A DNA stretch of 64,000 bases from Flagellimonas nanhaiensis. GTDB taxonomy: Bacteria > Bacteroidota > Bacteroidia > Flavobacteriales > Flavobacteriaceae. The stretch is taken from the NCBI RefSeq assembly GCF_003382275.1, contig NZ_QTJX01000001.1, forward strand, positions 1,426,001-1,490,000. The letters run 5' to 3'. A program made the position numbers and the translations under genes. Every line of letters begins with the position of its first letter. Position 1 is the stretch's first letter. This document shows, piece by piece, positions 25,970 to 33,584 of this stretch. Under the pieces are notes generated by a model that was not told the origin of the DNA, made no database searches, and was given only the letters and a program-made list of their open reading frames with translations.

Positions 25970-26557
25970 TCAGGGTTTAACGGTTGAATCCGCCATTAGT
26001 GATTTTTCCACTCTATAGAAAGAGGTCTTTCCCAATTTTGCCCGCTTGCATGCATTATCGATTGAGACCCCTTGGTTCTCATAAAGATGTTTGGCGTAGT
26101 GGTACTTTTCAATTGTTTCCACTTTTGCACCCTTGGGCCTGCCCAGAAGTTTGTTCCTTTTTCGAGCGTTGTCAAGACCCACCTTGGTGCGTTCACTTAT
26201 CAGGTTTCTCTCGAATTCCGCAACCGCAGCAAAGATCTGTAGAAGAAATTTCCCATTTGCCGAAGTCGTATCGAATTCCGGTTCGCTCAGACTTTTGAAG
26301 TGTACCCCGGCCTCGTTGAAGCGGTCTATGAGTTCCACCATGTTTCTCAGGGAACGGAAAACACGATCGTTTTTGTAGGTAAGAATGGTGTCCCCCTTCC
26401 TCATGTATTTGAGCATCTCGTTCAGGCCCTTTCTATCATCTCTTGTACCGCTGGCGATATCGGTATAGATTTTCTCGCAACCCTCTTTTTCGAGCAAGGC
26501 AATCTGAGCTTCCAACTTTTGTTCGGGTGTGGACACCCTGGCATATCCGACCGTCAT
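25970..26557 (-). CDS. tnpR: Serine resolvase/invertase (TnpR-like)
   Basis: The catalytic serine is S9 in GYARVSTPEQ. The downstream RxxR block (NDRVFRSLRNMVELID), SANGKFLLQIFAAVAEFERNLISERT and a C-terminal HTH (KRAKLGKTSFYRVEKSL) complete the resolvase layout in 195 aa, the usual length. It resolves cointegrates formed by the Tn3 transposase by recombining two res sites. A candidate res region lies just upstream (26558-26678). It is about 12.5 kb from tnpA because cassettes occupy the space between. Confidence 0.9.
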   Translation of the reverse strand: MTVGYARVSTPEQKLEAQIALLEKEGCEKIYTDIASGTRDDRKGLNEMLKYMRKGDTILTYKNDRVFRSLRNMVELIDRFNEAGVHFKSLSEPEFDTTSANGKFLLQIFAAVAEFERNLISERTKVGLDNARKRNKLLGRPKGAKVETIEKYHYAKHLYENQGVSIDNACKRAKLGKTSFYRVEKSLMADSTVKP

Positions 26558-26678
26558 ATTTGGTTCCGTAAAAGGTTATATAACGAAACTACTAAAAAGA
26601 ACGACAAATGGAACTGTGAACGAATGTTTTTTGACGCGGATTCAACTGTGCCGTAAAACGGCCAATTTATGGAGCGGT
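26558..26678. other. Candidate res site between the two recombinase genes
   Basis: A perfect palindrome GTTATATAAC (26575-26584), with the TATA-type centre expected of a resolvase crossover site, lies 18 bp upstream of the resolvase start. A second inverted pair, GCCGT-AAA-ACGGC, follows near 26650. The arrangement fits a res site, but the subsites II and III were not individually resolved. Confidence 0.45.
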
Positions 26679-27497
26679 TCAATCATCAAAAGGACTTGTC
26701 ACATTCAACAAAGTAGGTTCAGTAACTTGGGTATAAATCATGGTCGTCTTAATGGAATTGTGCCCTAAAAGTTTTTGGATGATTCTAATATCGGTACCAT
26801 TTTCCAATAGGTGCGTTGCGTAACTGTGCCTCAAGGTATGCGCGGTGATGTTTTTATTTATTCTCGCCCTTTTGGCAGCAGCCTGGAGAAGCTTGTTGAA
26901 ACTTGACGAAGAATACCTGTCTCCCTTTTGGCCTTCAAATAGGTATCGTTTGGGCGTATATTCTTTATAGTACTCACGAAGCATTGACAAGGTTTTTTCA
27001 GATAAGGGTACTATCCTGTCCTTGTTGCCCTTTCCTGATTTAATATGTATCACCATTCTGGATGAATCTATATCCTTGATTTCAAGTGCAATCAACTCGC
27101 CTACCCTTAAGCCTGCACTGTAGACCACGGCTATCATGCTCTTATGCTTGATGTTGTTGGCTTTTTCAATGATTTTAAGAACTTCCTTTCTTGCGATGAC
27201 TACGGGGAGCTTATTTGGCTTTCTACTCGGAAATAGATATTCCAAGTTAATGTTCTGACCGAAAATTTCTCTGTAATACAGCTTCAAGGCCATCGCTACC
27301 TGTTTCTGGTAGGAATAGGATACTTTCTTGGTGTGTACCATATGATAGAAGTACCTGTGAAGTTCGGTTTCATCAATCTTGTTCAGTGGCTTTTCAAAAA
27401 ATTGAGTCGCCATCTTTACGATGGAAGAGTAACTCTCTATAGTGTTCCTGCTATACCGCTTAACCTCCAATATTTTCACAAAATCAGGCAATGACAT
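26679..27497 (-). CDS. XerD-like tyrosine recombinase beside cassette array
   Basis: A 272-aa integrase. The SAM-like N-terminal domain ends near residue 85. Catalytic residues are Arg in AGLRVGELIALE near 131, H-x-x-R in AHTLRHSYATHLLENG near 216, His in LLGHNS near 239 and Tyr in TTMIYTQV near 252. It resembles integron integrases in its C-terminal block but lacks the extra segment IntI proteins carry before the HxxR box. It is transcribed away from the four cassettes, with the first cassette junction 90 bp from its start, exactly as intI and attI are arranged. I infer that it inserts and excises these cassettes. Confidence 0.85.
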   Translation of the reverse strand: MSLPDFVKILEVKRYSRNTIESYSSIVKMATQFFEKPLNKIDETELHRYFYHMVHTKKVSYSYQKQVAMALKLYYREIFGQNINLEYLFPSRKPNKLPVVIARKEVLKIIEKANNIKHKSMIAVVYSAGLRVGELIALEIKDIDSSRMVIHIKSGKGNKDRIVPLSEKTLSMLREYYKEYTPKRYLFEGQKGDRYSSSSFNKLLQAAAKRARINKNITAHTLRHSYATHLLENGTDIRIIQKLLGHNSIKTTMIYTQVTEPTLLNVTSPFDD

Positions 27498-27596
27498 AAT
27501 AATATGAAGATATCGATTTATAGTGAAAAAGTACTATTTTTATCCAACATCAATATGGTTATGCGGAACTTTCCGGATATCCAGTAGTTGTAAAAC
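27498..27596 (+). other. attI-like primary insertion site
   Basis: This is the gap between the recombinase start and the first cassette. The junction is CAGTA followed by GTTGTAAAAC at 27587. A palindrome GGATATCC lies 5 bp before it (27575-27582). No second copy of the cassette-end arms (L'/L'') is present, as expected of an attI rather than an attC site. Confidence 0.5.
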
Positions 27597-27630
27597 ATTT
27601 TGAAAAAACAATCCGAAACAAATTCACATT

Positions 27631-28038
27631 ATGAAAAACTTAATATTATTTCTATTATTTTTCTCGTCCATTGCTTCGGCTCAAGAGGAATCGCAATTTG
27701 AAATTAAAGATAATCTCTACAAAGTTGGACTTTTTCGGAATATCTCGATTTCAGATAACTTAACACTTCAAAATGGCATCGCTATTAGAAAGAATTTGGA
27801 TTTTATTACTTTAGAAGTTCCGATTTTACTAAAACAAGACCTCTCAAATAAATGGTCAACTTTTTTTGGTGTACAATCAAGAACAGTTATATATTCTAAT
27901 TTTCCAGAAAGTTTCAATATTGAGAAACCTTCAAACTCTTATCTAACGATTGGAACTGAATATGAATTTAAGCATAATACTACGGGAAATTTAACTATTG
28001 GATTTCCTCTGGATTTACAATTGGGTATAAAATTTTAG
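27631..28038 (+). CDS. Secreted beta-barrel-like protein, cassette 1
   Basis: A 135-aa product with a clear signal peptide (MKNLILFLLFFSSIASAQ) and alternating hydrophobic strands ending in LQLGIKF, with a terminal Phe typical of outer-membrane barrels. At this size it would form a small or partial barrel or a periplasmic beta protein. No enzyme motif is seen. It shares cassette 1 with the next gene (21-bp gap), so the two may act together at the cell surface. Low GC relative to the ICE backbone fits cassette cargo. Confidence 0.6.
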   Translation: MKNLILFLLFFSSIASAQEESQFEIKDNLYKVGLFRNISISDNLTLQNGIAIRKNLDFITLEVPILLKQDLSNKWSTFFGVQSRTVIYSNFPESFNIEKPSNSYLTIGTEYEFKHNTTGNLTIGFPLDLQLGIKF

Positions 28039-28059
28039 GAACTTTAACTCACCATTTTT

Positions 28060-28626
28060 ATGAAAAGAAGATTTTTAATAATAGCAACTTTATTTGCCTT
28101 TTTTACCATTAAGGCACAAAATCAAAAAGATACTATTAGAAATTTTAACGAGAAGAAAAATGAAATAAAACTTAATGCTTATTTTACAGCGTTAGGGGCT
28201 TTTGAAACAACTTACGAAAGAAATTTAAATAAAAAATCTTCAATTGGAATTACCGGATTGTATGTTTTCAGCAAAAAAAATGATGGGAACACAATAAATG
28301 ATGAGGATACAAATTTTCTTATTTCATCTTTTTATAGGAGATACTTTGGTAAAAGATATGCTTCTGGCTTTTTTGTTGAGGGATTTGGAACTTTTGGTTC
28401 AACCGATGGAAAACAATTAACTGATATGGATGGAAATATCACTTTAAATGAAGGTCCTGATGTGCTTGATTTGTCGCTTGGTTTAAGTATTGGGAGCAAA
28501 TGGGTAACTAAAAGCGGAATTGCTTTTGAAATTTTAGTTGGTATGGGAGCAAATTTATTTAATTCTGACAAAACAGACCATAATGTTGTTAATCGTCGTG
28601 CATTGAGTATCGGCTACCGATTTTAA
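28060..28626 (+). CDS. Outer-membrane beta-barrel protein (DUF3575-like), cassette 1
   Basis: A signal peptide (MKRRFLIIATLFAFFTIKAQ) precedes a barrel of amphipathic strands (IKLNAYFTALGAFETTYERN, SSIGITGLYVFSK, GFFVEGFGTFGS). The chain ends in SIGYRF with the C-terminal Phe used by the BAM machinery. It resembles DUF3575-type outer-membrane proteins of Bacteroidota. The substrate is unknown. The stop is followed after 14 bp by the cassette-end arm at 28641. Confidence 0.65.
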   Translation: MKRRFLIIATLFAFFTIKAQNQKDTIRNFNEKKNEIKLNAYFTALGAFETTYERNLNKKSSIGITGLYVFSKKNDGNTINDEDTNFLISSFYRRYFGKRYASGFFVEGFGTFGSTDGKQLTDMDGNITLNEGPDVLDLSLGLSIGSKWVTKSGIAFEILVGMGANLFNSDKTDHNVVNRRALSIGYRF

Positions 28627-28640
28627 TTTGAATAAAAAAA

Positions 28641-28842
28641 CGTTTTACAACAACGTGTATAAAACATAGCTATTATAGGCTTTCCGAGAGGATATTGCTT
28701 ATTTGCAAAGACCGCCAAATTTTTAAATTTGGCTTTTAAAATTAATAAGATAAAACAAAATATAAAAATTCGGCTCTGTGTTAATCCGAAAAGTTAGCGT
28801 CTTTTTACACGCTACGTTTCATACACAAGACCGTTGGCAAAC
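28641..28842 (+). repeat. attC-like site 1 (cassette 1 / cassette 2)
   Basis: The outer arm CGTTTTACAAC (28641-28651) is the complement of the cassette 1 start GTTGTAAAAC (27587). The inner arms GTGTATAAAAC (28655-28665) and GTTTCATACAC pair at 10 of 11 positions. The loop between them is about 150 nt. The core is at GACC/GTTGG (28833). Confidence 0.75.
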
Positions 28843-28872
28843 ATTATGACCAAAGCTATTAAGAGAAAATTA

Positions 28873-29427
28873 ATGAATAAGAAAATTATAATATTTATTA
28901 CACTTCTAACCTTATCCTGTGGAACAAAAAAAGAGTTTTACGAAAGTGGTACTTTGAAAGCTAAAGGAAAGGTTGCAAATGATTTAAAAACCGGAATGTG
29001 GAAACAATATTATGAATGTGGAGAAATATTCCAAATCGGGAAATATTTGAATGGAAAAGAAACTGGCGAATGGAAAATATTTCACGAAAACGGACAATTG
29101 AGACAAATTGGAAAATTCAACAACGGAAAACAAACTGGCGAATGGAATTTTTATCATCCAAACGGAAAGAGAGAGGGAATTGGAACCTTAATTGACGGAA
29201 AAAGAAACGGAATTTGGAAATGGTATCATACTAATGGCTCAATTTATACTGAACGTGAATGGGACAATGAAAGATTAGTAAAAATAATTTCTTGCTATGA
29301 TGGTCAGGGAAATGAACTGGATAAAGGGACATTCAAAAATGGAAATGGAACAATGAAAGTATATGACATTGACGGAAATTTATTGGAAACGTATAATTAT
29401 AAGAATGGAAAATATGTTAAAGAATAA
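28873..29427 (+). CDS. MORN-repeat lipoprotein (YwqK-like), cassette 2
   Basis: Starting at ATG 28873, the lipoprotein signal MNKKIIIFITLLTLSC has its lipobox cysteine at residue 16. Five or more MORN-type repeats follow (KTGMWKQYYECGEI, GKETGEWKIFHENGQLRQIG, KQTGEWNFYHPNGKREG, KRNGIWKWYHTNGSIY). Such proteins are related to YwqK, proposed as an antitoxin to a secreted toxin. Here no toxin accompanies it, so it may give immunity or bind surface partners. Alternative starts at 28846 and the TTG in the core site at 28834 exist. The cassette-end arm begins 2 bp after the stop. Confidence 0.75.
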   Translation: MNKKIIIFITLLTLSCGTKKEFYESGTLKAKGKVANDLKTGMWKQYYECGEIFQIGKYLNGKETGEWKIFHENGQLRQIGKFNNGKQTGEWNFYHPNGKREGIGTLIDGKRNGIWKWYHTNGSIYTEREWDNERLVKIISCYDGQGNELDKGTFKNGNGTMKVYDIDGNLLETYNYKNGKYVKE

Positions 29428-29428
29428 C

Positions 29429-29592
29429 GTTTGCCAACATTGTATAACCGCAATTACGGCGGATTCGACTACCCTTCGACAAGCTCAGGGCAGGCTCAAG
29501 CGAATCCACTCGGAATTGCTAAAGCCAGTGCTAAACCGAAAATTAACGCATATTAACCCGTAACTGACGGTTATACGAGACCGTTGGCAAAC
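29429..29592 (+). repeat. attC-like site 2 (cassette 2 / cassette 3)
   Basis: GTTTGCCAAC (29429-29438) pairs with GTTGGCAAAC (29583-29592). TTGTATAACCG pairs with CGGTTATACGA (29568-29578) at 10 of 11 positions. AT on one side faces AGACC on the other as an asymmetric internal loop. The apical loop contains a second hairpin, GGATTCG...CGAATCC, with the dispersed CCTTCGACAAGCTCAGGG element. Confidence 0.8.
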
Positions 29593-29622
29593 ATTATGAC
29601 CAAAGCTATTAAGAGAAAATTA

Positions 29623-30177
29623 ATGAATAAGAAAATTATAATATTTATTACACTTCTAACCTTATCCTGTGGAACAAAAAAAGAGTTTTACGAAAGTGGT
29701 ACTTTGAAAGCTAAAGGAAAGGTTGCAAATGATTTAAAAACCGGAATGTGGAAACAATATTATGAATGTGGAGAAATATTCCAAATCGGGAAATATTTGA
29801 ATGGAAAAGAAACTGGCGAATGGAAAATATTTCACGAAAACGGACAATTGAGACAAATTGGAAAATTCAACAACGGAAAACAAACTGGCGAATGGAATTT
29901 TTATCATCCAAACGGAAAGAGAGAGGGAATTGGAACCTTAATTGACGGAAAAAGAAACGGAATTTGGAAATGGTATCATACTAATGGCTCAATTTATACT
30001 GAACGTGAATGGGACAATGAAAGATTAGTAAAAATAATTTCTTGCTATGATGGTCAGGGAAATGAACTGGATAAAGGGACATTCAAAAATGGAAATGGAA
30101 CAATGAAAGTATATGACATTGACGGAAATTTATTGGAAACGTATAATTATAAGAATGGAAAATATGTTAAAGAATAA
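29623..30177 (+). CDS. MORN-repeat lipoprotein, identical second copy, cassette 3
   Basis: It is identical in protein and DNA to the gene at 28873, offset by exactly 750 bp, including the whole attC-like site. The duplication boundary coincides with the GTT cores, as expected if a circular cassette was inserted a second time. The protein is a lipoprotein with MORN/YwqK-type repeats. An assembly duplication is possible in principle, but the boundaries at the predicted cleavage points argue for real cassette recombination. Confidence 0.75.
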   Translation: MNKKIIIFITLLTLSCGTKKEFYESGTLKAKGKVANDLKTGMWKQYYECGEIFQIGKYLNGKETGEWKIFHENGQLRQIGKFNNGKQTGEWNFYHPNGKREGIGTLIDGKRNGIWKWYHTNGSIYTEREWDNERLVKIISCYDGQGNELDKGTFKNGNGTMKVYDIDGNLLETYNYKNGKYVKE

Positions 30178-30178
30178 C

Positions 30179-30342
30179 GTTTGCCAACATTGTATAACCG
30201 CAATTACGGCGGATTCGACTACCCTTCGACAAGCTCAGGGCAGGCTCAAGCGAATCCACTCGGAATTGCTAAAGCCAGTGCTAAACCGAAAATTAACGCA
30301 TATTAACCCGTAACTGACGGTTATACGAGACCGTTACCCACC
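30179..30342 (+). repeat. attC-like site 3 (cassette 3 / cassette 4)
   Basis: It is the same as site 2 up to the core, but the base run after GTT changes from GGCAAAC to ACCCACC at 30333. This single-point switch between two otherwise identical sites marks the recombination point: everything up to GACC/GTT belongs to cassette 3 and everything after to cassette 4. Confidence 0.8.
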
Positions 30343-30496
30343 ATTAGGAAAAAGCCCACCGCACATTTATACACATTTGGTTTTTGCCAACTCACAAGCC
30401 CTCCACAAAAAACCAAAAGAGTATAAATTTTCCCACCGCTCCCAGACTGTTAATAAGTTCGGAGAACAATTTCAAGGAATTACCAAAAAGACTAAT

Positions 30497-30519
30497 TATA
30501 TTTGACACTTATTGTCAAA
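30497..30519 (+). promoter_or_regulatory. Promoter with overlapping operator for R-M operon
   Basis: TATATTTG at 30497-30504 is a -7 box. It overlaps the inverted repeat TTTGACA-N5-TGTCAAA (30501-30519). An operator sitting on the promoter directly upstream of an XRE gene is the arrangement seen for restriction controller proteins that limit their own operon. The -33 box is weak. Confidence 0.65.
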
Positions 30520-30546
30520 ATAAAATAATCAAGTGATATTTCACAA

Positions 30547-30858
30547 ATGAAAGAAAGCAAGACAACAGGAGAAATACTTCGCGAAGAAAGAGAAAAAAAA
30601 GGATTGTTGCTTAGGCAAGTAGCCGCTATGCTTGACATAGACACTGCAATACTTAGCAAGATTGAAAGAAGTGAAAGAAAAGCAAGTAAAGAGCAAATCA
30701 TAAAACTTGCTGAAATTCTCGAATTAGACGAAGAAGATTTGATTGTTCAATTCCTGAGTGAAAAAATTCTTTACGAAATAAAAGATGAAGAATTGGGAAG
30801 CAAAGCACTTAAAGCGGCTGAACAAAAAATGAAATACAATAACAAAAACAATAGCTGA
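30547..30858 (+). CDS. XRE controller-type regulator of R-M system, cassette 4
   Basis: A 103-aa protein with an HTH at residues 8-65 (TGEILREEREKKGLLLRQVA, then LDIDTAILSKIERSERKASKEQI). The size and position, directly ahead of restriction and modification genes with a 5-bp gap, match controller (C) proteins. These delay nuclease expression until methylation is in place. The palindrome on its promoter supports autoregulation. The gene uses ATG at 30547, 27 bp after the operator. Confidence 0.8.
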   Translation: MKESKTTGEILREEREKKGLLLRQVAAMLDIDTAILSKIERSERKASKEQIIKLAEILELDEEDLIVQFLSEKILYEIKDEELGSKALKAAEQKMKYNNKNNS

Positions 30859-30863
30859 GATTG

Positions 30864-33584
30864 ATGGAAATAAAATTAGAAGAATTAGAGTACCAGCAAA
30901 TAGCCATCAAATCTGTGGTTAATGTTTTTGATGGCAACAACAAAAACACGTTTGACAATGCTTGCTTTGAAGGTATTCGCTCAAATGTTTGCTCACTTTC
31001 AAAAGAACAATTAGCGGAAAACATCAAATCTGTAATAATCGAAAATGGCATTGATGAAGAAACCGCTAAACTCAGCGAATTACAGGAGTTAACTATCGAA
31101 ATGGAGACTGGAACAGGTAAAACACTTGTTTACATTAAAACCGTTTACGAATTGTTCAAGCACTATGGTTTTACCAAGTTCATTATTCTTGTTCCCTCTG
31201 TAGCCATTAGACAAGGGGTGCTAAGTGCCATTTCAACCTTTGAAAAACAGTTGGAAGAAATTTATGGTTTTACTCCCAAATCCTTTGAATACGACAGTAA
31301 AAAGCTGAATAAAGTAACCAATTTTATTGAGGAGCAACACCCTCAGATAATGGTGATGACGTTGGCATCATTCGCTTCTGACGATAGAATTTTGAATCGT
31401 GCACAACGAGAAGACCTATTCTCCAACATTCCTTTTATTGATGCTATTGGAAAAACAAATCCAATCATCATTATGGATGAACCACAGGAAGGAATGGACA
31501 CAGAGAATTCCGTAGAAAGGATTAAAAAACTCAATCCACTTTTTAAACTAAGATATTCCGCCACACATAAAGTTTCAGTCAATAAAGTCTATCGTTTAAC
31601 ACCTTATGACAGCTATAAAGAAGGATTGGTAAAAAAGATAGAAGTATTAACAGTTACAGAAAAAAATGATGAAGCCACTTTGAAACTGGAACTTTCTGAA
31701 ACCAAAAACGGAAAAAATCCAATACAAGCTAAAATTAAAGCGTGGCATCAATTAGCAAGTGGGAAAATAGAATTCAAAGACACAAAATGGTTGAAAGATG
31801 GCGATAACCTTGGAGAAGTTACCAATAACCCAAGCTACCTCAAATACAAAATTGAACGCATCAATAAAAGTTTGAGAACTGGAAAATGGTCTGTTTCTTT
31901 TACCAATGGAACCGAAATTCTTGAAAAACAAACATCTGGAAACATTCAAAGCGTTTGGGCTTTGCAATTGGAATGGCTCATTCTACGTCATTTTACCAAA
32001 AAACAAAAATTAAAGGAACAAGGCATAAAATGCCTTTCACTGATTTTTATTGATAGAGTTTCCAACTATGTGAGTGAAGATCCCACAATCAAAAATCTAT
32101 TTATCGAAAAATACAAAACACTATACCCCGAATTTCATGACGGTAAAGAACCCACCGCAGAGCATATTGATGCAATCCAAGGATTTTATTTTGCTCAAAC
32201 AGGAAAAGGCGAATTTACCGACAATGAAAACTCCATGCGAAAAAACTCAGAAGTATTTGATGCAATTCTGAGAGATAAGAAAGAATTGTTGTCTTATGGT
32301 GATTCAGTTGCCAATAGAATTGAGTTTATCTTCTCGCATTCCGCTTTGGGTGTTGGTTGGGACAATCCAAATATTTTCAATATTGCTACACTTAGTAACT
32401 CCTACTCCGAAATTAAAAAGAGACAGGAAATAGGTAGAGGTTTGCGAATTTGTGTCAACAGTGAAGGACACCGAGTTTACGATAAACTGAATGTCGCAGA
32501 TGATGAGCGTATTAATCAATTGACCGTTATTCCAAATGAAACCTACGAAACCTTTGTAACGCAGTACCAGGAAGAGATAAAAGAAGTTTACGGAACTTCC
32601 AAAGCGGGTGCAGGAATGACCCACACACACAAAGGAAAACCACAAAATGAAGTTCATTTTAAACGAAATCCGAATGACGAACTGAATAAAGCATTCAAGC
32701 GTTTTTGGACTGCATTAGCCAAGAAAACAAACTATACCGTAAGTTTTGACGAAGAAGCTTTGATTGAAAGAAGCAAGGAAGCTTTAAACAACATTGACAT
32801 TGCAGACTATGAAGCAGAAGTAAGCAGCCGTTCGATCGGAACCATAACGGAAGATGGCATTGAAGATGAATTTGGAGGCAAAGAAAGTTACAAACTGAAA
32901 GCCTACTTCTCGGCTTTGGATTTGGTAGAAGAATTAAGTGAAAACACAGGTTTGAGTTACACTACTCTTTTTAGAATTATTGACGGAATTACCAATCATT
33001 CCCATTTTGCTAAAAATCCACCGCAATACATTCATCAGGCATCTTCCCTAATCAAAAACATTGAGTTGGAAGAAATGCTTAGAGGTTTGGATTATCATTT
33101 GACAGATGAAACCTTCCCCTTTGAATTTGATGATTACGTTAAAAATATCGATGAAAAAGGATATGAACCCACTCCAAAAAGAGGCATTTTCGATAAAATG
33201 TTGGTGGATAGTGACGTAGAAAAATCCTTTGCCAAAGCCACCGATTTAGATGATGAAGTGGTTTGTTTTCTTAAACTTCCGTCTTACTACAAAATTCAAA
33301 CACCTATTGGCGAATACGAACCCGATTTCGGAATTGTGATGAAGCGGAAAAGCCTGAGAAACGGAAAAGAAAGCGAGTTTTATTTTGTGATTGAAACCAA
33401 AGGAACAAACGACATCAACAACAAAAAGGCTCTCAAAGAAAGTGAGATTTATAAAATAAAATGTGCTGTAAAGCATTTTGCCACGCTTGGTGTAGAAGTA
33501 CAGTACAAAGCTCCTGTAAAAGACTATCAGTATTTTAAAACAGAAGCTCAAAAAGATATTAACGCATTAATTGAAAAAGCATAA
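30864..33584 (+). CDS. res: Type III restriction enzyme, Res subunit, cassette 4
   Basis: A 906-aa SF2 helicase-nuclease. It has Walker A TGTGKT near residue 82, motif II DEPQ near 204, motif III YSATHKV, motif VI QEIGRGLRI near 523, and a C-terminal PD-(D/E)xK nuclease with PDFGIVM near 819 and IETKG near 843. Res translocates on DNA after Mod recognises head-to-head sites and then cuts. ATG 30864 is preferred over the TTG at 30861. Its stop overlaps the Mod start by one base (TAATG-type), so the pair is translationally coupled, in the reverse of the usual mod-res order. Confidence 0.92.
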   Translation: MEIKLEELEYQQIAIKSVVNVFDGNNKNTFDNACFEGIRSNVCSLSKEQLAENIKSVIIENGIDEETAKLSELQELTIEMETGTGKTLVYIKTVYELFKHYGFTKFIILVPSVAIRQGVLSAISTFEKQLEEIYGFTPKSFEYDSKKLNKVTNFIEEQHPQIMVMTLASFASDDRILNRAQREDLFSNIPFIDAIGKTNPIIIMDEPQEGMDTENSVERIKKLNPLFKLRYSATHKVSVNKVYRLTPYDSYKEGLVKKIEVLTVTEKNDEATLKLELSETKNGKNPIQAKIKAWHQLASGKIEFKDTKWLKDGDNLGEVTNNPSYLKYKIERINKSLRTGKWSVSFTNGTEILEKQTSGNIQSVWALQLEWLILRHFTKKQKLKEQGIKCLSLIFIDRVSNYVSEDPTIKNLFIEKYKTLYPEFHDGKEPTAEHIDAIQGFYFAQTGKGEFTDNENSMRKNSEVFDAILRDKKELLSYGDSVANRIEFIFSHSALGVGWDNPNIFNIATLSNSYSEIKKRQEIGRGLRICVNSEGHRVYDKLNVADDERINQLTVIPNETYETFVTQYQEEIKEVYGTSKAGAGMTHTHKGKPQNEVHFKRNPNDELNKAFKRFWTALAKKTNYTVSFDEEALIERSKEALNNIDIADYEAEVSSRSIGTITEDGIEDEFGGKESYKLKAYFSALDLVEELSENTGLSYTTLFRIIDGITNHSHFAKNPPQYIHQASSLIKNIELEEMLRGLDYHLTDETFPFEFDDYVKNIDEKGYEPTPKRGIFDKMLVDSDVEKSFAKATDLDDEVVCFLKLPSYYKIQTPIGEYEPDFGIVMKRKSLRNGKESEFYFVIETKGTNDINNKKALKESEIYKIKCAVKHFATLGVEVQYKAPVKDYQYFKTEAQKDINALIEKA

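Noticed and set aside
26679..27497. Tyrosine recombinase as the integrase of the whole ICE
   Set aside because: It lies inside the Tn3 element, far from the tRNA edge, and is positioned next to cassette junctions. An ICE integrase should be at an element end.
28833..30342. Tandem repeats read as a CRISPR array
   Set aside because: There are two long identical units with a gene in each, not short repeats with unique spacers. No cas genes are present.
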